A DNA stretch of 64,000 nucleotides from Sedimentitalea sp041224545 (GTDB taxonomy: Bacteria > Pseudomonadota > Alphaproteobacteria > Rhodobacterales > Rhodobacteraceae): the NCBI RefSeq assembly GCF_041224545.1, contig NZ_JBGFGP010000148.1:5682-69681 (forward strand), given 5' to 3'. Position 1 is the first letter of the stretch. Each line of letters opens with the position of its first letter. The translations under genes were made by a program, and so were the position numbers. Under the pieces are notes generated by a model. That model was given only the letters and a program-made list of their open reading frames with translations, was not told where the DNA came from and ran no database searches. Of the stretch, positions 9,159 to 20,345 are shown one piece after another.

Positions 9159-9209
9159 TTCGCCATTCCACCAGAAATTAGTCTTTTTCCCCTGATTATA
9201 TCCATTTTT

Positions 9210-9242
9210 CTGACGAATTAAATCTTTCTAGGCTCGCGTCAG
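9210..9242. promoter_or_regulatory. Candidate dyad in the LysR/amidohydrolase divergent promoter
   Basis: CTGACG (9210-9215) and CGTCAG (9237-9242) form an inverted repeat with a 21-base AT-rich spacer in the 111-base divergent gap. LysR proteins usually bind dyads in such a position. Six-base arms with this spacing can occur by chance, so this is only a candidate. Confidence 0.3.
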
Positions 9243-9269
9243 CATATGCGTGATGAACAGGATGAAAAA

Positions 9270-10910
9270 ATGAAAACCACGATCTATTCCGCCCGAAAAA
9301 TCATCACCATGAACCCGAACCGGCCCGAAACAAGCCATGTCGCGGTGCGCGACGGCCGGATACTGGGCACCGGAACGCTTGATGAACTCGCCGGATGGGG
9401 GCCTTACGACCTGGATGACCGTTTTGCTGACAAGGTGCTGATGCCGGGGCTGATTGAAGGTCACGCCCACAGCATGGAAGGCGCCCTCTGGAGCTTTACC
9501 TATGTCGGATGGTTCGACCGGATGGATCCCGACGGCAAGGTCTGGGGCGGGGTGAAATCCGTTGACGATGTGGTCGCGCGGCTCAAGGAGGCCGAAGCCG
9601 CCCTGGGTGGCGGGGATGAACCCCTGTTGGGATGGGGACTCGATCCGATCTATATGGACAATGTGCGCATGACCCGCGCGGATCTCGACCGGGTATCGGA
9701 AACGCGGCCTGTGGGTGTGATGCACGCGTCGGGGCATATTCTGAACGTCAATACCAAGGGGCTTGAACTGGCGGGTCTGCTGAAGCAAGGCCAGAACCAT
9801 CCGGGAATTCCGGTGGGCGATGACGGTTTGCCCACGGGCGAGCTCAAGAGTCCGGAAGTCATGATGCCCGCGGGAAAACACGTGGGCCTGGACCGCTCGT
9901 TCCTGGCATCGGATCCCGGCGCCCTGCGCAATTATGCTCGCCTGTGCGTGCGGGCGGGAGTCACGACGTCGTCCGATCTGGGTCAGCAACTGGACGATGA
10001 TCTGCTCAAGATGTTTCAGGATGTGACCAGTGCCAACGATTACCCTGTCTGCATGGTCGCCTTTCGGATCAACTTCGGCATGTCGCCCAAGGACCTGGTG
10101 GATTACACCGCATCTTTGCGCGAGCACAGCACCGAGCGGCTTGAACTCGGTCGCATCAAGGTGGTTGCCGACGGATCGATTCAGGGGTTCTCCGCCCGGA
10201 TCCGCTGGCCGGGTTATTACAATGGCGCGGAAAACGGTCTCTGGTACATCGCGCCGGATCAATTGGCCGAGATCTACGAACGCGCACTTGCGGCGGGCGT
10301 GCAGGTTCACACGCACACCAATGGTGACGAGGCGACGCAACTGGCTATCGAAACGCTGGAAACGGCATTGCGCAAGGCGCCGGACGCCGACCATCGTTTC
10401 ACCCTGCAACATTGCCAACTCGCTTCGGCGGCGCAATTCCGCAAGATGGCAAGGCTCGGGATGTGCGTGAACCTGTTTGCCAATCACCACTTCTTTTGGG
10501 GGGATGAGCACTATAACCTGACCGTAGGACCCGAGCGTGCGCTGCGGATGAATGCGTGCAATACCGCATTGTCGGAAGGGGTGCCAATGACAATCCATTC
10601 TGACGCGCCGGTCACGCCGCTGGGGCCGCTGTTCACCGCCTGGGCCGCTGTCAACCGGCGGACGGCTTCTGGGCGGATACAAGGCGCGCATGAATGCATA
10701 TCGGTCGAACAGGCATTGCATGCCATCACGATCGGTGCGGCGGTGACGATGAAAATGGACGATGTGATCGGTTCGATCGAAGTCGGGAAACGCGCGGATT
10801 TTGCGGTGCTGGAGGAGGACCCGATGGAGGTCGCACCCGAAGCGCTCAAGGATATTCCCGTGTGGGGCACGGTTCAGGGTGGCCGCATCTTCGAGGCGGC
10901 AACCATATGA
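9270..10910 (+). CDS. YtcJ-like metal-dependent amidohydrolase
   Basis: A 546-residue amidohydrolase-superfamily enzyme (amidohydrolase 3 / YtcJ group) expected to cleave an amide, imide or similar bond with a divalent metal. Visible metal and catalytic motifs are HAH in GLIEGHAHSMEG, HTHTNGDEA, LQHCQL and the late aspartate in IHSDAPVTP. The N- and C-terminal strands form the usual small beta sandwich (VAVRDGRILGTG at the front, GKRADFAVLEEDP at the back). The start was set at 9270 because AGGA lies upstream; an earlier in-frame ATG at 9246 lacks a good site. It overlaps the G3E GTPase gene by an ATGA. No signal peptide is seen, so it acts in the cytoplasm, perhaps on substrate brought in by the neighbouring ABC importer. 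Confidence 0.82.
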   Translation: MKTTIYSARKIITMNPNRPETSHVAVRDGRILGTGTLDELAGWGPYDLDDRFADKVLMPGLIEGHAHSMEGALWSFTYVGWFDRMDPDGKVWGGVKSVDDVVARLKEAEAALGGGDEPLLGWGLDPIYMDNVRMTRADLDRVSETRPVGVMHASGHILNVNTKGLELAGLLKQGQNHPGIPVGDDGLPTGELKSPEVMMPAGKHVGLDRSFLASDPGALRNYARLCVRAGVTTSSDLGQQLDDDLLKMFQDVTSANDYPVCMVAFRINFGMSPKDLVDYTASLREHSTERLELGRIKVVADGSIQGFSARIRWPGYYNGAENGLWYIAPDQLAEIYERALAAGVQVHTHTNGDEATQLAIETLETALRKAPDADHRFTLQHCQLASAAQFRKMARLGMCVNLFANHHFFWGDEHYNLTVGPERALRMNACNTALSEGVPMTIHSDAPVTPLGPLFTAWAAVNRRTASGRIQGAHECISVEQALHAITIGAAVTMKMDDVIGSIEVGKRADFAVLEEDPMEVAPEALKDIPVWGTVQGGRIFEAATI

Positions 10911-11818
10911 TGGATTTGCCGGTGTCGGTCATTGCCGGCTACCTCGGTGCGGGCAAGACAACGCTGGTCAATCATCTGCTCCGACATAACGAAGGCCAGC
11001 GTCTCGCGGTTCTCGTCAACGAATTCGGCGAATTGCCGATTGACGCCGATCTGATCGAATCCTCGGATGACGGGCTGATTTCCATCGCGGGCGGGTGCGT
11101 GTGCTGCGCATTCGGCAGTGACCTGATCGGCGCGCTGACGGATATCCAGAACATGTCGCCAAGACCGGATCACGTGTTGATCGAGGCCTCAGGCGTCGCC
11201 CTGCCGGCATCGATCGCAGCCAGCGTCCGACTGATCGACGGTCTGCGGTCCGATGCGGTGCTGGTCCTGGCCGATGCCGAACAGATCCGTCGGAACGCCA
11301 GGAACACCTATCTGGCCGATACCATCGAGCGCCAATTGTCCCAGGCGGACATTCTATTACTGACCAAGGCCGATCTCGTGTCGGAACAACAACTCGATGA
11401 GGTACGCGACTGGCTGAGGAGCACTCATCCGGGCAAGCGCATCCTTCCCGTGGTGTCCGGGCAAATCCCGATTTCCGCGGCATTGGGTGCCCTGCCCTTC
11501 CCCGCGCGCCACACATCCGCAGCGGACACCGTGCATAGCCAATTTGAAAGTATCGTGTTGCGGCCTGACGGTATCGTGGATGCCGACGCGCTCGGGGCCG
11601 CGCTCGCCAATGATCCGGGCGTGGATCGGGCCAAGGGTTTTGTTGCGGGTGATGACGGTAAGGTGCTGCTCCATGTTGTCGGCAACCGCCACAATATAGA
11701 GGCTGCGAGCGGGGATCACGACATCGGCGTGATTTGCATCGGCCTCAAAGGCCAGCTTGATCCGGCCCGGATCCGGAGCCTCCCCGACACAGTTCGCGCC
11801 GGTCGCGCGGTGGAGTGA
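10907..11818 (+). CDS. G3E-family (CobW/YjiA-like) metal-chaperone GTPase
   Basis: A 303-residue GTPase with Walker A GYLGAGKTT near residue 11, the metal-binding CxCC motif in GGCVCC, a Walker B/switch region HVLIEASGVA and the guanine-specificity motif TKAD. A shortened CobW C-terminal domain follows. The family delivers metals (zinc, cobalt, nickel) to target enzymes using GTP hydrolysis. It overlaps the amidohydrolase stop by an ATGA, so the two are translationally coupled. The simplest reading is that it metallates the amidohydrolase; that pairing is inferred from context only. Confidence 0.82.
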   Translation: MMDLPVSVIAGYLGAGKTTLVNHLLRHNEGQRLAVLVNEFGELPIDADLIESSDDGLISIAGGCVCCAFGSDLIGALTDIQNMSPRPDHVLIEASGVALPASIAASVRLIDGLRSDAVLVLADAEQIRRNARNTYLADTIERQLSQADILLLTKADLVSEQQLDEVRDWLRSTHPGKRILPVVSGQIPISAALGALPFPARHTSAADTVHSQFESIVLRPDGIVDADALGAALANDPGVDRAKGFVAGDDGKVLLHVVGNRHNIEAASGDHDIGVICIGLKGQLDPARIRSLPDTVRAGRAVE

Positions 11819-11858
11819 ACCCTGCCTCTGACCACGTGATCAGACCGGCGGCGGAAAC

Positions 11859-11876
11859 CTGTCACGGATTTGTCAA
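11859..11876 (+). promoter_or_regulatory. Pho box upstream of plcP-btaA-btaB
   Basis: CTGTCAC, four bases, then TTGTCAA matches the PhoB-binding consensus of two CTGTCAT-like repeats with an 11-base period. It ends 48 bases before the plcP start. The downstream genes are a classic phosphate-starvation set, which makes the match much more credible than it would be alone. A weak -10-like TAGACC follows at about 11887. Confidence 0.75.
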
Positions 11877-11924
11877 ACCGCGAGGCTAGACCTGTGTCAA
11901 CACGGGCAATCTCGGGCAGGCACG

Positions 11925-12725
11925 TTGAAGTACCGGACCATATTTCTCTCTGACATCCATCTTGGCACGCCGGGATGCCAGGCCGATCTGTTGCTGGATT
12001 TTCTCAACGGTCATGACGCGGACAGCTATTATCTTGTGGGCGACATCGTTGATGCCTGGCGCATTCGCCGCAAGGGATTCCTTTGGCCGCAGGCGCATAA
12101 CGACGTCGTCCAGGCGATCCTTGCAAAGGCGCAGAACGGTGCGCAGATTTTCCTGATTCCCGGCAATCACGACGAATTCCTGCGATCGTATCCGGGGACG
12201 CATTTCGGAGGTATCGAGGTCCTGCGCACCGCCGATTTCACGTCGCATGACGGCAAACGTTATCTCGTGACCCACGGCGATCAATTCGACGCGGTCGTGA
12301 CCAACGCCAGATGGCTTGCCCATCTTGGGGACCGGGCCTATGAATTCATGCTCTGGCTGAACACATGGGTCAACCGGGTGCGGCATGTCTGGGGGGGCCA
12401 GTACTGGTCACTGTCGAAATGGGCCAAGCACCAGGTGAAACAGGCGGTCAACTTCATCAGCGAATACGAGAATGTCCTGTCGGCGGAAGCCCGGCGCGGC
12501 GGTTATGACGGTGTGATCTGCGGCCATATCCACAGCGCAGCGATCCGCGAGATCAACGGGATCAGCTATGTGAATACCGGCGACTGGGTGGAAAGCTGTA
12601 CGGCGGTTGCCGAACGCGATGACGGCCGCCTCGTGTTGCTCGACTGGGAGCGTTCGACCCGCGAAAGGCGCCACAGGTTGCGACGGATCCGGCGTGCCAG
12701 ATCCAAGACGCTCGAAAACGTATAA
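11925..12725 (+). CDS. plcP: Metallophosphoesterase, PlcP-type phospholipase C for lipid remodelling
   Basis: A 266-residue calcineurin-like phosphoesterase with all metal-binding blocks visible: DIHLG at residues 10-14, GDIVDAW, GNHDE, HGDQFD, GHIHSA and NTGDWVE. By sequence such proteins are often labelled UDP-2,3-diacylglucosamine hydrolase (LpxH-like). A two-metal enzyme of this type placed before btaA and btaB and behind a Pho box matches the PlcP phospholipase C of rhizobia and roseobacters, which removes phosphate head groups from membrane phospholipids and supplies diacylglycerol. The start is a TTG at 11925 giving MKYRTIFLSDIHLG. btaA begins 12 bases after the stop. Confidence 0.82.
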   Translation: MKYRTIFLSDIHLGTPGCQADLLLDFLNGHDADSYYLVGDIVDAWRIRRKGFLWPQAHNDVVQAILAKAQNGAQIFLIPGNHDEFLRSYPGTHFGGIEVLRTADFTSHDGKRYLVTHGDQFDAVVTNARWLAHLGDRAYEFMLWLNTWVNRVRHVWGGQYWSLSKWAKHQVKQAVNFISEYENVLSAEARRGGYDGVICGHIHSAAIREINGISYVNTGDWVESCTAVAERDDGRLVLLDWERSTRERRHRLRRIRRARSKTLENV

Positions 12726-12737
12726 GAGGCCCAAACC

Positions 12738-13955
12738 ATGAGTCAGTCCGCACAGATCCAACTGGATGCCGCCATCCTACAGAATGGCGATGCTGCAACG
12801 GGATGGCTGGAACGCCTCTTTTCGCGGCTGTTTCTCGGCCTGGTCTATCCGCAAATCTGGGAAGACCCGGTCGTCGACATGGATGCACTCGAAATTGCGC
12901 CGGAGGACAACCTCGTTTGCATCGCATCCGGAAGCTGCAATCTTCTGTCCTACCTGACCGCTGGCCCGGCCTCGGTCACCGCGGTCGATCTGTCGCCGGC
13001 TCATGTCGCGCTTGGCCGTCTGAAGCTCGCCGCGGCCCGCAGCCTGCCTGACCATGCCGCGTTCTACCAGTTCTTTGGACGTGCGGACATGGCCAGCAAC
13101 ATGACCCTTTATGACAGCTATATCCGTCCTTCTCTCGATCCCGAAACACGGGCGTTCTGGGATGGGCGGTGCATGTTCAGCCGCCGGATTTCGGTGTTCC
13201 GGTCGGGGTTCTACCGGCACGGCGCGCTTGGCCGCTTTCTGGGGGCGGTGCATCTGGTCGCGCGGCTGGGGCGGGTCGAATTATCGCCCCTCCTGACCGC
13301 CCGATCCCTCTCAGAACAGCAGGCCTTTTTCGAATCGAGGGTCGCACCGCTGTTCGATATGTGGCTGGTCAGAAGGCTGGCGGGATTTCGCGCCGCCCTG
13401 TTCGGCCTTGGAATACCGCCGGCGCAATATGACAAACTGGCAGCCGATGGGGGCGGTGACGTGTTGCCGGTGCTGCGCGAGAGGGTGCGCAAGCTGATGT
13501 GCGCCTTCCCGATCCGCGAAAACTATTTCGCGTGGCAGGCCTTTGCACGCAGTTACGACCCCGCACCCGACGCGGCTTTGCCGCCCTATTTGCAGGAACG
13601 CAACTATCGGGCTCTGCGCGACCATGCCAGCCGGGGGCGTATCGTGAACCGGTCGCTGACAGATCAACTCGCGCTGGAACCCGACCGTTCGAAACAGGGT
13701 TATGTGTTGCTGGATGCGCAGGACTGGATGAACGATGCACAGCTCAATGCGCTGTGGCGGGAAATCACGCGTACGGCGACACCGGGCGCGCGTGTCATCT
13801 TTCGCACCGGCAGCTGCGACGACATTCTGCCGGGCCGGGTCGCGCCAGACATTCTTGAGCGCTGGCGCTATGACCCGGAGCGGTCGGCGCGCGGCACCGC
13901 GCGCGACCGTTCGGCGATCTATGGCGCCTTTCACCTCTATCGGTTTGCGGGGTAA
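12738..13955 (+). CDS. btaA: Diacylglycerol 3-amino-3-carboxypropyltransferase BtaA (betaine lipid synthesis)
   Basis: A 405-residue protein of the DUF3419/BtaA family. It transfers the 3-amino-3-carboxypropyl group of S-adenosylmethionine to diacylglycerol, making diacylglyceryl-homoserine. An AdoMet-binding glycine-rich segment (CIASGSCNLLSYL, followed by VTAVDLSPAH) lies at about residues 55-80, and the C-terminus ends in the family-typical RSAIYGAFHLYR. It follows plcP, its probable source of diacylglycerol, and precedes btaB by five bases. The order plcP-btaA-btaB behind a Pho box strongly supports the call. Confidence 0.88.
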   Translation: MSQSAQIQLDAAILQNGDAATGWLERLFSRLFLGLVYPQIWEDPVVDMDALEIAPEDNLVCIASGSCNLLSYLTAGPASVTAVDLSPAHVALGRLKLAAARSLPDHAAFYQFFGRADMASNMTLYDSYIRPSLDPETRAFWDGRCMFSRRISVFRSGFYRHGALGRFLGAVHLVARLGRVELSPLLTARSLSEQQAFFESRVAPLFDMWLVRRLAGFRAALFGLGIPPAQYDKLAADGGGDVLPVLRERVRKLMCAFPIRENYFAWQAFARSYDPAPDAALPPYLQERNYRALRDHASRGRIVNRSLTDQLALEPDRSKQGYVLLDAQDWMNDAQLNALWREITRTATPGARVIFRTGSCDDILPGRVAPDILERWRYDPERSARGTARDRSAIYGAFHLYRFAG

Positions 13956-13960
13956 CTGCC

Positions 13961-14608
13961 GTGCTCGATTTCACCACGACATCCCATGCGGAACTGATGG
14001 ACCGCACCTATCGTCACCAGCGACTGTTCTATGACCTGACCCGGAAATACTACCTGTTCGGGCGTGACAGGTTGATCGCCGGGCTTGATCCGAAACCCGG
14101 TGCGCACGTGCTGGAAATTGCCTGCGGCACCGGGCGAAACCTGCAGGTTGCGATCCGCAGGTATCCGGATACTGCTTTCTATGGTCTCGATATTTCGTCA
14201 GAAATGCTCACCACGGCGCGGGCCACTCTCAGGCAGAGCGCCAATCTGGCTCAGGGGGATGCCTGCACCTTTGAGGGGGCGCATCTGTTCCGGCGGGCAA
14301 AGTTCGACCGCATTTTCATCTCTTATGGCATTTCGATGATCCCCGACTGGCACATCGCTCTGACCAACGCCAGCGCGCATCTTGCGCCCGGCGGTGAGTT
14401 GCATGTGGTGGATTTTCACGACCAGAACGGCCTGCCAAAATGGTTCAGGTCCGCGCTCTACCGATGGCTCGAAAGGTTCCACGTGACCCCGAGGCGCGAT
14501 CTGAAATCCACGCTTGACAGGCTCGCTTCGGGCATCGGGGGCACGACGCGGTTTCAAGATCTCTACCGGGGTTACGCGCAATACGCTGTGCTGCGCAGGC
14601 CACGTTAA
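13961..14608 (+). CDS. btaB: Diacylglyceryl-homoserine N-methyltransferase BtaB
   Basis: A 215-residue class I methyltransferase with motif I VLEIACGTGRN near residues 47-57 and a later VVDFHDQ strand. It should add three methyl groups to the homoserine nitrogen, giving the betaine lipid DGTS. The start is a GTG at 13961, five bases after the btaA stop; the first in-frame ATG comes 12 codons later and would trim the conserved N-terminus. It is the last gene of the phosphate-responsive operon and converges on the BKACE gene. Confidence 0.85.
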   Translation: MLDFTTTSHAELMDRTYRHQRLFYDLTRKYYLFGRDRLIAGLDPKPGAHVLEIACGTGRNLQVAIRRYPDTAFYGLDISSEMLTTARATLRQSANLAQGDACTFEGAHLFRRAKFDRIFISYGISMIPDWHIALTNASAHLAPGGELHVVDFHDQNGLPKWFRSALYRWLERFHVTPRRDLKSTLDRLASGIGGTTRFQDLYRGYAQYAVLRRPR

Positions 14609-14651
14609 GACTGTCGCTCCTGACGGACGGCGGCATCCGACACCGTCGGTG

Positions 14652-15587
14652 TCAGAACCCGACGTCTGCGCCGCCTTTCAGCGCCAGGGTTTCGCGGGCT
14701 TCGTCGGGGGTGGCCACGTCGAGACTCAGCCCCTCGAGAATATGGCGCAGCTTGCGGACCTGATCGGCATTGCTTTCGGCGCGCTGGCCGGGCGAGATCC
14801 AGAGCGAGTCTTCCAGCCCGACCCGAACATTGCCCCCCTGCGCCGCTGCCTGTGCGGCCACGTTCATCTGGTTGCGGCCCGCGCCGAGAACGGACCACAC
14901 ATAGGCATCGCCGAACAGGCGATCGGCGGTGCGCTTCATATGCATCACGTCCTCAGGATGCGCGCCGATACCCCCCAGCAATCCGAACACGGTCTGAACG
15001 AGAAACGGTCCCTCGACGAGCCCGCGATCAACGAAATGGGCAAGGTTGTAGAGGTGGCTGGTGTCATAACACTCGAATTCGAACCGCGTGCCAGTGTCAT
15101 GTCCGGTCCGCAGGATGTGTTCGATGTCACTGAACGTGTTCTTGAACACCAGATCGCGGCTGTTTTCCAGATGCTCGCGTTCCCAGTCGTGCTGGAATTC
15201 CTTGAACCGATCAAGCATCGGATAGAGCCCGAAGTTCATCGACCCCATGTTGAGCGATGCAAGCTCGGGCCTGAGTTCGGCTGCCGGGCGCATGCGTTCG
15301 GCCACGCTCATATGCGGACTGCCGCCGGTGGTCAGGTTGAGGACCGCCGAGGTCGCCTGCTTGATCTGTGGCAGAAAGGCACGAAAGGCGTCGGGATCCT
15401 GCGTTGGACGCCCATTGCCGGGATCGCGGGCATGCAGATGCAGGATCGTTGCCCCCGCCTCGGCGGCCGCGACAGAGTCGGCGATGATTTCTTCGGGTGT
15501 TACCGGCAGGTGGGGTGACATTGACGGTGTGTGGATTGCGCCGGTTACGGCGCAGCTGATGATGACTTTCCGACTTGATTTGGCCAT
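14652..15587 (-). CDS. Beta-keto acid cleavage enzyme (BKACE, Kce/DUF849 family)
   Basis: A 311-residue TIM-barrel enzyme of the BKACE family, which cleaves a beta-keto acid with acetyl-CoA to give acetoacetyl-CoA-type and acyl products. The zinc-binding HLHARD segment is at residues 47-52, with the acidic and glycine-rich family blocks GGSPHMSVAERMRP and LNMGSMNFGLYP. AGAGGAC upstream supports ATG 15587; longer in-frame readings extend into the gap. The family includes 3-keto-5-aminohexanoate and dehydrocarnitine cleavage enzymes, and the substrate cannot be told from the motifs I can see. It lies 126 bases downstream of an SDR gene on the same strand that may produce its keto acid. Confidence 0.83.
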   Translation of the reverse strand: MAKSSRKVIISCAVTGAIHTPSMSPHLPVTPEEIIADSVAAAEAGATILHLHARDPGNGRPTQDPDAFRAFLPQIKQATSAVLNLTTGGSPHMSVAERMRPAAELRPELASLNMGSMNFGLYPMLDRFKEFQHDWEREHLENSRDLVFKNTFSDIEHILRTGHDTGTRFEFECYDTSHLYNLAHFVDRGLVEGPFLVQTVFGLLGGIGAHPEDVMHMKRTADRLFGDAYVWSVLGAGRNQMNVAAQAAAQGGNVRVGLEDSLWISPGQRAESNADQVRKLRHILEGLSLDVATPDEARETLALKGGADVGF

Positions 15588-15713
15588 TGCCTGTCCTCTG
15601 ATTGTCTGGTGTCGTTTCGGTGCGCGTTGTCGCACCGACATTTCACAAGGGTGGCGCACCGGTGCCTTCGCTCTGCGGCTTGTGTGCACGCCCGATCAAT
15701 CGCTCGCCGATGA

Positions 15714-16493
15714 TCACAATGCCTCGACATTTCCACAAACGCTCAGGGCCTGACCCGAGATGTTGCCACCGCCGGGGGCGCAGAGAAACAGACAGGTTGC
15801 CGCGATATCTTCCGGCTCGACCATCCGGCGCAGCGATACCTTGGCCAGATTCTGTTCCTTCATCTCGTCAAACGAAATGCCAAGCTCTTTTGCCCGGGCC
15901 GAGATCACCCGATCGATCCGCGGCCCCCTGACGATGCCGGGCAGGATCGCGTTCGCGCGCACGCCCTGCGGCCCCAACTCGGACGCCAGACTCTTGACGA
16001 GGCCAATGATTCCCCATTTCGCCGCAGAATACGGGGTGCGATATGCAAATCCGTGTCGTCCGGCGACCGAGGACATGGCAATGAACGCACCCTTGTTCTC
16101 GATCAGGTAGGGCGCGCCGAACCGCGCCGCCAGATAGGCGCTGCGCAGGTTGACATCCAGTGTCCCGTCCCACTCGCGGGCCGAGATGTCCGCCACCGTG
16201 GCCGTCGGCCCCGCCACCCCGGCATTGGCAACCACCACGTCAATCCCGCCCATCGCCTCGCGCGCGTCATCGAACAGACGCCGCGTATCCTCTTCGTCAC
16301 CGGCATCCGCGACGCTGCCAGTGACGGCGCCGCCGACAGCGGCGTTCACCGCCTCCGGATTCACGTCGGAAATGTGAACCCTGGCTTGGGCCTCGACGAA
16401 CCCGGCCGTGATTTTCTCGCCGATGCCGCCGGCCCCTGCCGTCACCAGCACCCGCAAGCCCTTTGGCGGAATGAGCGATTGAAGAATGGACAT
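15714..16493 (-). CDS. Short-chain dehydrogenase/reductase
   Basis: A 259-residue SDR with an atypical cofactor loop TAGAGGIG at about residue 18 in place of TGxxxGIG, the NAG motif (VVANAGVAG) and the catalytic SerTyrLys set in MSSVAG and YSAAKWG. The C-terminus keeps the family ending (MVEPEDIAATCLFLC). It likely oxidises a hydroxy acid to a keto acid for the BKACE enzyme encoded downstream, which would make the two a short catabolic unit. This is inference from adjacency. It is divergent from a large ABC-transporter operon. Confidence 0.8.
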   Translation of the reverse strand: MSILQSLIPPKGLRVLVTAGAGGIGEKITAGFVEAQARVHISDVNPEAVNAAVGGAVTGSVADAGDEEDTRRLFDDAREAMGGIDVVVANAGVAGPTATVADISAREWDGTLDVNLRSAYLAARFGAPYLIENKGAFIAMSSVAGRHGFAYRTPYSAAKWGIIGLVKSLASELGPQGVRANAILPGIVRGPRIDRVISARAKELGISFDEMKEQNLAKVSLRRMVEPEDIAATCLFLCAPGGGNISGQALSVCGNVEAL

Positions 16494-16660
16494 GCCATGT
16501 GTCTCCTGTCGGATTTGTACGGGGCAGAGCGCCCCGGATCATCCAGTCTGATCTGATCGTCTTACGCTTTCGTCATTTGCATGCAATTCACGCAACAGCG
16601 CGACCGATTGGCGAAATTTACGGCAATTTTTCAGTAACATACACCCTCGATGGAAAACTG

Positions 16661-16696
16661 TTGACAGAAAAAGCGAACCATTTTCTAATTGGTTCA
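16661..16696 (+). promoter_or_regulatory. Sigma-70-type promoter with an overlapping FadR-type operator
   Basis: TTGACA at 16661-16666 and TCTAAT at 16684-16689 are separated by 17 bases, a good housekeeping promoter. The arms GAACCA (16675-16680) and TGGTTC (16690-16695) flank the -10 box as a perfect inverted repeat with a nine-base centre. A repressor bound there would block the promoter. The GntR/FadR gene at the end of the operon (24762-25460) is the natural candidate. The right arm reads TTGGTTCA (16689-16696), the same core found in front of the amt, tmm and dmm genes. Confidence 0.6.
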
Positions 16697-16718
16697 CGCT
16701 TCAGGAGGTTCGAATCGG

Positions 16719-18813
<2,095 letters not shown>

Positions 18814-18817
<4 letters not shown>

Positions 18818-20337
18818 CACACATGAAAACCACCCTTCTTGCCAGCCTGCTGAGCGCGACAGCCATCGGACTTGCCGCACCGGCGATGGCCGCCGACCTG
18901 CGCATCGCGCTGCAATCGGATGCAGACGTTCTCGACCCGGACCAGTCGCGCACCTTTGTCGGACGCATCGTCTACACCGCGTTGTGTGACAAGCTGGTCG
19001 ACATCACGCCCGATCTGGAATTCGTGCCGCAACTGGCGACCGAATGGTCCTGGTCCGATGACGGCACTGCGCTGACCATGAAGCTGCGCGAGGGTGTAAC
19101 CTTTCACGATGGCACCCCGTTTGACGCGCAGGCCGTGGCCGACAACATCACCCGCAGCCAGACAATGGAAGAGAGCCGCCGCAAGTCGGAGCTGAAATCC
19201 ATTGCCAGCACCGAGGTTCTGGGCAGCCACGAGATCAGGTTCAATCTGACCGGACCGGACGCGACCCTGCTTGCGCAGTTCGCCGATCGTGCGGGGATGA
19301 TGGTATCTCCGACGGCTGCGGCCGAAGCCGGTGCCGATTTCGGTCTGAACCCGGTCTGCTCGGGTCCGTTTTCTTTTGGCGAGCGGGTGGCGCAGGACCG
19401 GATCGTTCTGAACAGGTTCGCCGACTACTGGAACGCGGACGAGATCAATTTCGACAGCGTGACCTACCTGCCGATCCCCGACACGACCGTGCGTCTTGCC
19501 AACCTGCAATCGGGCGATATCGACATGCTGGAACGTCTGGCGGCGACCGACCTGGCACAGGCGAAATCGGACCCGGGCATTCAGGTCGCAAGCGCGGTGT
19601 CGCTGGGTTATCAGGGCATCACCTTCAACATCAACAACGGTGAAAAGGGTGACAATCCCTGGGGCAACGACAAACGTCTGCGCCAGGCGCTGAGCTATGC
19701 CATCGACCGCGAGGCGATCAACCAGGTCGTGTTCGAGGGGGCCTTTGCCGCCGGTAATCAGCCGGTGCCACCCAACTCTCCCTGGTACAATGCCAACCAC
19801 CCGGTACCGGCCCGCGATATTGAGAAAGCCAGGGCGCTGCTGGCAGAGGCCGGATATGCCGACGGCATAGATCTTGAAGTGCAAGTGCCGAACACCACCG
19901 TGCCGCTCCAGTTGATGCAGGTGGTGCAGGCGATGGCCGCCGAGGCGGGGATCAACATCACGATCACCTCCAAGGAATTTGCCACCCTGCTGTCGGACCA
20001 ATCCGCCGGTGACTATCAGGCCAGCCAGGTCGGATGGTCGGGTCGCGTCGATCCCGACGGCAACAACCACCAGTTCGTCACCACGAACGGCGGCATCAAC
20101 GACAGCAAATATTCCAATGAAGAGGTCGATCGCCTGTTGAACGCGGCGCGTATCAGCAATGATCCTGCGGAACGCAAGGCCAGCTATGATGCGGCGCGCG
20201 ATATCCTGAACGAGGATCTGCCACGCATGATCATGTATCACGAGACCTGGATCTGGGCGCTGGACGACTCGATCAAGGGCTTCATCCCCTACCCTGACGG
20301 CATGATCCGTCTCGAGGGCATGTCCAAGGTCGAATAA
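18814..20337 (+). CDS. Periplasmic solute-binding protein, peptide-type ABC transporter
   Basis: A 507-residue family 5 solute-binding protein with a signal peptide cleaved near AMA at residue 26. A second in-frame ATG three codons in (18823) is an alternative start. The mature protein has the family stretches GVTFHDGTPFDAQAVADNI and LRQALSYAIDREAI. The neighbouring gamma-glutamyltransferase-like and DUF1028 genes suggest a gamma-glutamyl or other amide-linked amino-acid ligand, but this is not proven by the sequence. A GC-rich hairpin follows the stop. Confidence 0.87.
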
Positions 20338-20345
20338 TCCCTTCC

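Noticed and set aside
8103..9199. The 10-mer CCCTGATTAT occurring at 8103 and at 9190, which looked like a paired LysR site.
   Set aside because: The copy at 8103 is the complement of the ribosome-binding region of the binding-protein gene (AGGGAG), so the match is probably incidental.
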